Origin: Macrostomum hystrix
Lineage: Eukaryota; Platyhelminthes; Macrostomidae
Length of the DNA: 64,000 nt
Direction of reading: 5' to 3'
NCBI GenBank assembly: GCA_950097015.1
Contig: CATNEN010000033.1
Span: 5,177,001-5,241,000, forward strand
Below the pieces are notes generated by a model. It worked only from the letters and a program-made list of their open reading frames with translations. It made no database searches and was not told the DNA's origin. Positions 56,985 through 64,000 of this stretch are shown here, one piece after another (position 1 is the stretch's first letter; each line of letters begins with the position of its first letter). The position numbers and the translations under genes were made by a program.

Positions 56985-59900
56985 CGTTAGGTTCGCCAGC
57001 ATCGTTAGGTGTGCATTTGTAAATGCATTATCCTGTCTGTGCGTATTGGCATGCAAAGAACCATACTGACAATGAGTGTAGGGCCTCTGACTAGCTTTTA
57101 TTTTTAACAATATCAAGCCCACCGACTCGTGCTTTGTTTGTGGGAATTTTTCCCCGTTCAAGAAGTTCAGCTCCAATTTCTAAAGTGAATAGTTCAGTCT
57201 GCTTCCCAGTGTTTACAATCGGCACAATGGGGCTCAACAGCCCCCCACTTGCATCCGGGTCCTGGCTGGGACGCGAATTTTTTTTAAAAAGGTCTTGGCT
57301 AATTAGAGCGAGTCAGTGGGACAATACTCGCACATACTATCATAGCTAGCTAATGGAAAGAAACTCTCAAATTCTTGTGCACCTGTCTGTTCACAATGCG
57401 CTGGTTTATGGTCAACAAATTCGGATCCCTAATTATTGAGCAATTGGACTGAAAGCGAATCACAATGAGATGAGGAGGCGTTCGAAGTTTCGCCAAGATG
57501 TGCTCAGATTTTGCACCCACTTCGTGTCTAAATGTGGGCTGTGGCCTGTTGGCCGAGGAATAAAGAATAGGAATGGGAGAGAAGGGAGAAGGAATGGGAT
57601 AAAGAGGAGAAGGAATGGGATAGAGGGGAGAAGGAATGGGATAAAGAGGAGAAGGAATGGGATAGAGGGGAGAAGGAATGGGATAAAGGGGAGAAGGAAT
57701 GGGATAAAGGGGAGAAGGAATGGGATAAAGGCGAGAAGGAATGGGATAGAGGGGAGAAGGAATGGGATAGAGGGGAGTAGGAATGGGACAGAGGGGAGTA
57801 GGAATGGGACAGAGGGGAAAAAGAATCGGACAGAGTGGATTAGGAATGGGATAAAGGGGAGAAGGGATGGGAGAGAAGGGAGAAGGAATGGGATAGAGGG
57901 GAGAAGGAATGGGATAGAGGGGAGTAGGAATGGGATAGAGGGGAGTAGGAATGGGATAGAGGGGAGTAGGAATGGGACAGAGGGGAAAAAGAATCGGACA
58001 GAGTGGATTAGGAATGGGATAAAGGGGAGAAGGGATGGGAGAGAAGGGAGAAGGAATGGGATAGAGGGGAGTAGGAATGGGATAGAGGGGAGTAGGAATG
58101 GGATAGAGGGGAGTAGGAATGGGACAGAGGGGAAAAAGAATCGGACAGAGTGGATTAGGAATGGGATAAAGGGGAGAAGGAATGGGATAGAGGGGAGTAG
58201 GAATGGGATAGAGGGGAGTAGGAATGGGATAGAGGGGAGTAGGAATGGGACAGAGGGGAAAAAGAATCGGACAGAGTGGATTAGGAATGGGATAAAGGGG
58301 AGAAGGGATGGGAGAGAAGGGAGAAGGAATGGGATAGAGGGGGGAAGGAATCGGATAGAGGGGAGTAGGAATGGGATGGAGGGGAGTAGGAATGGGATGG
58401 AGGGGAGTAGGAATGGGATGGAGGGGAGTAGGAATCGGATAGAGGGGAGAAGGAATGGGATGGAGGGGAGTAGGAATGGGATAGAGGGGAGTAGGAATGG
58501 GATAGAGGGGAGTAGGAATGGGATAGAGGGGAGTAGGAATGGGATAGAGGGGAGAAGGAATGGGATAGAGGGGAGAAGGAATGGATAGAGGGGAGTAGGA
58601 ATGGGATAGAGGGGAGTAGGAATGGGATAGAGGGGAGTAGGAATGGGATAGAGGGGAGTAGGAATGGGGTAGAGGGGAGTAGGAATGGGATGGAGGGGAG
58701 AAGGAATGGGATAGAGGGGAGTAGGAATGGGATAGAGGGGAGTAGGAATGGGATAGAGGGGAGAAGGAATGGGATAGAGGGGAGAAGGAATCGGATAGAG
58801 GGGAGTAGGAATGGGATAGAGGGGAGTAGGAATGGGGTAGAGGGGAGTAGGAATGGGGTAGAGGGGAAAAGGAATGGGATAGAGGGGAAAAGGAATGGGG
58901 TAGAGGGGAGTAGGAATGGGATGAAGGGGAGTAGGAATGGGATGGAGGGGAGTAGGAATGGGATAGAGGGGAAAAGGAATGGGGTAGAGGGGAAAAGGAA
59001 TGGGGTAGAGGGAGTAGGAATGGGATGGAGGGGAGTAGGAATGGGATAGAGGGGAAAAGGAATGGGGTAGAGGGGAGTAGGAATGGGATAGAGGGGAAAA
59101 GGAATGGGTTAGAGGGGAAAAAGGAATGGGGTAGAGGGGAGTAGGAATGGGGTAGAGGGGAGTAGAATGGGATAGAGGGGAGTAGGAATGGGATAGAGGG
59201 GAAAAGGAATGGGGTAGAGGGGAGTAGGAATGGGATGAAGGGGAGTAGGAATGGGATGGAGGGGAGTAGGAATGGGATAGAGGGGAGTAGGAATGGGATA
59301 GAGGGGAGTAGGAATGGGATAGAGGGGAGTAGGAATGGGATAGAGGGGAGTAGGAATGGGATAGAGGGGAGAAGGAATGGGATAGAGGGGAGTAGGAATG
59401 GGATAGAGGGGGAGTAGGAATGGGATGGAGGGGGAGTAGGAATGGGATAGAGGGAGTAGGAATGGGATAGAGGGGAGTAGGAATGGGATAGAGGGGAGAA
59501 GAATGGGATAGATGGGGAGAAGGAATGGGATAGAGGGGAGTAGGAATGGGATAGAGGGGAGTAGGAATGGGATAGAGGGGAGTAGGAATGGGATAGAGGG
59601 GAGAAGGAATGGGATAGAGGGGAGAAGGAATCGGATAGAGGGGAGTAGGAATGGGATAGAAGGGGAGTAGGAATGGGATAGAGGGGAGTAGGAATGGGAT
59701 AGAGGGGAGAAGGAATGGGATAGAGGGGAGTAGGAATGGGATAGAGGGGAGTAGGAATGGGATAGAGGGGAGTAGGAATGGGATAGAGGGGAGTAGGAAA
59801 TGGGATAGAGGGGAGAAGGAATGGGATAGAGGGGAGAAGGAATGGGATAGAGGGGAGTAGGAATGGGGTAGAGGGGAGTAGGAATGGGGTAGAGGGGAGT

Positions 59901-62900
59901 AGGAATGGGGTAGAGGGGAAAAGGAATGGGGGTAGAGGGGAGAAGGAATGGGATAGAGGGGAGAAGGAATGGGATAGAGGGGAGTAGGAATGGGATAGAG
60001 GGGAGTAGGAATGGATAGAGGGGAGTAGGAATGGGATAGAGGGGAGTAGGAATGGGATAGAGGGGAGTAGGAATGGGATAGAGGGGAGTAGGAATGGGAT
60101 AGAGGGGTGAAGGAATGGGATAGAGGGGAGTAGGAATGGGATAGAGGGGAAAAGGAATGGATAGAGGGGAGAAGGAATCGGATAGAGGGGAGTAGGAATG
60201 GGATAGAGGGGAGAAGGAATCGGATAGAGGGGAGTAGGAATGGGATAGAGGGGAGTAGGAATGGGATAGAGGGGAAAAGGAATGGGATAGAGGGGAGTAG
60301 GAATGGGATAGAGGGGAGTAGGAATGGGATTAGAGGGGAAAAGGAATGGGATAGAGGGGAGTAGGAATCGGATAGAGGGGAGTAGGAATGGGATAGAGGG
60401 GAGAAGGAATGGATAGAGGGGAGTAGGAATGGGATAGAGGGGAGTAGGAATGGGATAGAGGGGAGTAGGAATGGGATAGAGGGGAAAAGGAATGGGATAG
60501 AGGGGAGTAGGAATGGGATAGAGGGAGAAGGAATCGGATAGAGGGGAGTAGGAATGGGATAGAGGGGTGAAGGAATGGGATAGAGGGGAGTAGGAATGGG
60601 ATAGAAGGGGAGTAGGAATGGGATAGAGGGGAGTAGGAATGGGATAGAGGGGAGAAGGAATGGGATAGAGGGGAGTAGGAATGGGATAGAGGGGAGAAGG
60701 AATCGGATAGAGGGGAGTAGGAATGGGGTAGAGGGGAGTAGGAATGGGGTAGAGGGGAAAAGGAATGGGATAGAGGGGAGTAGGAATGGGATGGAGGGGA
60801 GTAGGAATGGGATGAAGGGGAGTAGGAATGGGATAGAGGGGAGTAGGAATGGGGTAGAGGGGAAAAGGAATGGGATAGAGGGGAGTAGGAATGGGATTGA
60901 GGGGAGTAGGAATGGGATAGAGGGGAGTAGGAATGGGATAGAGGGGAGAAGGAATGGGATAGAGGGGAGAAGGAATCGGATAGAGGGGAGTAGGAATGGG
61001 ATAGAGGGGAGTAGGAATGGGATAGAGGGGAGTAGGAATGGGATAGAGGGGAGAAGGAATGGGATAGAGGGGAGTAGGAATGGGATAGAGGGGAGTAGGA
61101 ATGGGATAGAGGGGAGTAGGAATGGGATAGAGGGGAGTAGGAATGGGATAGAGGGGAGAAGGAATGGGATAGAGGGGAGAAGGAATGGGATAGAGGGGAG
61201 TAGGAATGGGGTAGAGGGGAGTAGGAATGGGGTAGAGGGGAGTAGGAATGGGTAGAGGGGAAAAGGAATGGGGTAGAGGGGAGAAGGAATGGGATAGAGG
61301 GGAGAAGGAATGGGATAGAGGGGAGTAGGAATGGGATAGAGGGGAGAAGGAATGGGATAGAGGGGAGAAGGAATCGGATAGAGGGGAGTAGGAATGGGAT
61401 AGAGGGGAGTAGGAATGGGATAGAGGGGAGTAGGAATGGGATAGAGGGGAGAAGGAATGGGATAGAGGGGAGTAGGAATGGGATAGAGGGGAGTAGGAAT
61501 GGGATAGAGGGGAGTAGGAATGGGATAGAGGGGAGTAGGAATGGGATAGAGGGGAGAAGGAATGGGATAGAGGGGAGTAGGAATGGGATAGAGGGGAGTA
61601 GGAATGGGGTAGAGGGGAGTAGGAATGGGGTAGAGGGGAGTAGGAATGGGGTAGAGGGGAAAAGGAATGGGGTAGAGGGGAGAAGGAATGGGATAGAGGG
61701 GAGAAGGAATGGGATAGAGGGGAGTAGGAATGGGATAGAGGGGAGTAGGAATGGGATAGAGGGGAGTAGGAATGGGATAGAGGGGAGTAGGAATGGGATA
61801 GAGGGGAGTAGGAATGGGATAGAGGGGAGTAGGAATGGGATAGAGGGGAGTAGGAATGGGATAGAGGGGTGAAGGAATGGGATAGAGGGGAGTAGGAATG
61901 GGATAGAGGGGAAAAGGAATGGGATAGAGGGGAGAAGGAATCGGATAGAGGGGAGTAGGAATGGGATAGAGGGGAGAAGGAATCGGATAGAGGGGAGTAG
62001 GAATGGGATCGAGGGGAGTAGGAATGGGATAGAGGGGAGAAGGAATGGGATAGAGGGGAGTAGGAATGGGATAGAGGGGAGTAGGAATGGGATAGAGGGG
62101 AAAAGGAATGGGATAGAGGGGAGTAGGAATCGGATAGAGGGGAGTAGGAATGGGATAGAGGGGAGAAGGAATGGGATAGAGGGGAGTAGGAATGGGATAG
62201 AGGGGAGTAGGAATGGGATAGAGGGGAGTAGGAATGGGATAGAGGGGAAAAGGAATGGGATAGAGGGGAGTAGGAATGGGATAGAGGGGAGAAGGAATCG
62301 GATAGAGGGGAGTAGGAATGGGATAGAGGGGAGTAGGAATGGGATAGAGGGGAGTAGGAATGGGATAGAGGGGAGTAGGAATGGGATAGAGGGGAGTAGG
62401 AATGGGATAGAGGGGAGAAGGAATGGGATAGAGGGGAGTAGGAATCGGATAGAGGGGAGTAGGAATGGGATAGAGGGGAGTAGGAATGGGATAGAGGGGA
62501 GTAGGAATGGGATAGAGGGGAGTAGGAATGGGATAGAGGGGAGTAGGAATGGGATAGAGGGGAGAAGGAATGGGATAGAGGGGAGTAGGAATGGGATAGA
62601 GGGGAGAAGGAATCGGATAGAGGGGAGTAGGAATGGGGTAAGAGGGGAGTAGGAATGGGGTAGAGGGGAAAAGGAATGGGATAGAGGGGAGTAGGAATGG
62701 GATGGAGGGGAGTAGGAATGGGATGAAGGGGAGTAGGAATGGGATAGAGGGGAGTAGGAATGGGGTAGAGGGGAAAAGGAATGGGATAGAGGGGAGTAGG
62801 AATGGGATTGAGGGGAGTAGGAATGGGATGGAGGGGAGTAGGAATGGGATAGAGGGGAGAAGGAATGGGATAGAGGGGAGAAGGAATGGATAGAGGGGAG

Positions 62901-63989
62901 AAGGAATGGGATGAAGGGGAGTAGGAATGGGATAGAGGGGAGAAGGAATGGGATAGAGGGGAGAAGGAATGGGAGAGAGGACACCAACCAACCAACAACG
63001 CCCCTGAATCGCCCTTTCCTGACCGCAGGTGAATAGTGTCTCATCGAACTGCTCATTCCAAAATGACTGCTCAGTGCTGAGCGGCAGTGTGTCAGGTAGG
63101 CGATTCTTTTAGCCATTTCTAATTGAGTATTTTGTGGAAGGCAAGCTGGTAAATTAAAGAAATATTCGCAGCATGCACTGAGAGTAGCGTGTATTGCGTA
63201 TTGTGTTAAGTTTATTACATAATGGTGACTTCTCTCATTATCCGAAGAGTGCACCTACTGCCTGGCAGCCAAGGATTCGAAATCTGCCAGCCCGCTGACC
63301 TCCACGCTCTTGAATAGAAGCGGTGGGGGCCATCTCAGCTGGACTACAATGGACCTGGACCTCGGCAGCATCGAGTCCACCGACTGCCTGGCTGTGAAGC
63401 TCATCGAATATATTAAATTTGCGCAAGAGAAAGGCTCCGTCAAACTGTTCAACCTGTGCGGCTTGCCACGGCGAAGCAGCCGGCTGCTGCGGCTGAAGCT
63501 GCTGCTGAAATTCGATGCCTCACGATCGGCCTCGGTGGCGGTTCTCACCGAGAAGTTCCACCGGCAGCGTCTGTGCAACCAGTCCGTGTGCGTCAGGCGA
63601 GCTCACCTCAGGCTGCTCGGCTCTCCTCCTGAGCCCAAAAGCTGCCCTCGTCCAGATCGGCTTCGACAACGTCAGCTGCCTGAGCAGGTCGAGCGACAGC
63701 GTCTGCAGCGGTCTCACGGTCGGCCAGCTCGGCTGCGGCTCGGCCCGCTTCGAGCTGAACTTCGACCAGAGCCATGAATACGCCGAGGTGGGCATTCAGG
63801 GCGGCGGAACCAATCAGGTGAGTTCGGCTGCTCACTGGCCACATTGAATTATCAAACCAGCGAGCTGTTATAACAAAAATAATAAACCGAATCTCCACCT
63901 AGACTGCCGGCTGGGTGATCAAACAGGACGTGAGCATGATGCCTCCAAGCAGAGGAAAAAAGGATTACATCATTTTCAAAGTTGAGAAG
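55825..63989 (+). CDS. Secreted or type-I membrane protein of unknown family, 3' incomplete
   Basis: Proposed exons: 55825-55944, 63029-63095, 63248 to about 63590, about 63650-63817, and 63903-63989 (donor GTGAGT at 63990, so the gene continues beyond the window). Exon 1 codes a signal peptide: MRAKAFCGRGRYQLTADLLM followed by a leucine-rich core, then ATSENDC. Mature residues are Cys- and Ser-rich (SNCSFQNDCSVLSGSVSECT, then YCLAAK), followed by LGSIESTDCLAVKLIEYIKF, VKLFNLCGLPRRSSRLL, VQIGFDNVSCLSRSSDSVCS, LGCGSARFELNFDQSHEYAE and TAGWVIKQDVSMM. Several N-x-S/T sites and paired cysteines suggest an extracellular domain. I do not recognise the family. The reading frame changes between 63590 and 63650, so a short intron (about 46-70 nt) or a one-base assembly error must lie there. 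Intron 1 is about 7.1 kb and almost entirely repeats. Confidence 0.6.
55985..56530. repeat. 15-bp-based irregular repeat in intron 1 of the secreted-protein gene
   Basis: Words GATTCTCCTTGGGGC, GATTCTCCTTGGTGC and GGGCAACTCGCCTTG recur at 15-bp or multiple spacing. It begins 40 bp after the exon-1 donor. Open frames on both strands here follow from the period. Confidence 0.85.
56904..56982. repeat. (CTAT)n microsatellite, about 20 copies
   Basis: An uninterrupted tetranucleotide run TATC/CTAT of about 79 bp. Confidence 0.97.
56983..57560. other. Unique part of the secreted-protein gene intron 1
   Basis: About 580 bp between the microsatellite and the 21-bp satellite. No exon, RNA gene or motif is supported. 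Confidence 0.4.
57561..62978. repeat. 21-bp purine-rich satellite, about 258 copies
   Basis: The unit is GGAATGGGATAGAGGGGAGT plus A on the + strand. Common variants are GAGAA, GAAAA, CGGATAG, GGGTAG and GATGGAG. The + strand is almost free of C, so it is a 5.4-kb purine/pyrimidine-asymmetric tract. A long higher-order repeat is visible: marker variants GATGAAGG (60811, 62722) and GATTGAGG (60895, 62806) recur exactly 1911 bp apart, i.e. 91 units. Near the left end the marker AATCGGACAG recurs at intervals of 168, 147 and 126 bp (8, 7 and 6 units). Period 21 keeps frames open for up to 1882 codons on the minus strand; these are not genes. Confidence 0.98.
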
Positions 63990-64000
63990 GTGAGTAGCGC

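Noticed and set aside
57350-63254. Minus-strand open frames of 1882, 1843 and 974 codons rich in SPLSHSY-like repeats
   Set aside because: They are produced by a stop-free 21-bp satellite read in any frame; all three minus frames are open and the flanks do not extend into plausible coding sequence.

Overview
This is a gene-dense piece of an animal (metazoan) nuclear genome. Thirteen protein-coding genes are supported, twelve with GT-AG introns, and all are conserved animal families apart from one unrecognised secreted protein at the right edge. Exons are GC-rich with strong codon bias, while intergenic DNA is AT-rich. The window is packed with about 30 unrelated minisatellite arrays. A free-living flatworm (Macrostomum-like) or another lophotrochozoan would fit this combination, together with splice acceptors lying 20-105 nt upstream of many start codons (a possible sign of spliced-leader trans-splicing). 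The species assignment is inference only.

Layout, left to right. 444-2757 (+): 3' part of a ZYG11/ZER1-family CUL2 substrate receptor. 2758-7650: non-coding DNA with four minisatellites. 7728-12252 (-): a DEG/ENaC channel whose single intron holds three stacked arrays. 12253-16146: AT-rich gene desert with a decayed Merlin/ISXO2-type transposase fragment and a perfect palindrome. 16147-17167 (+): PSME3IP1. 17823-22059 (+): LZTR1, six exons. 22903-24262: a 29-bp satellite. 24404-29275 (+): MFSD14-type transporter. 31512-34550 (+): two tandem mitochondrial-SSB-like genes, followed by SLC25A32 (34973-36918, +). 37812-40656 (+): a three-domain gelsolin-like protein with a MITE in intron 2. 41489-44789 (+): VPS51. 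45717-49084 (+): ORC3, with an apparent one-base frameshift. 51673-52056 (+): ribosomal protein eL33 (RPL35A). 55825 to the window end (+): a secreted or membrane protein of unknown family whose first intron is about 7 kb and carries a 5.4-kb 21-bp satellite.

Functional themes: two ubiquitin-ligase substrate adaptors (ZYG11, LZTR1), a PA28-gamma proteasome partner (PSME3IP1), a mitochondrial cluster (two SSB-like genes plus the folate/FAD carrier), and housekeeping genes for endosome-Golgi tethering (VPS51), replication licensing (ORC3) and translation (eL33). All but the channel gene lie on the + strand.

The most unusual feature is the repeat landscape. Almost every intron longer than about 400 bp, and most intergenic gaps, hold their own private minisatellite, usually with a unit of 20-35 bp and five times exactly 32 bp. 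Arrays whose unit is a multiple of three create very long but spurious open frames on both strands. Coordinates below are hand-counted. Gene features are given as whole spans, with exons listed in the evidence.
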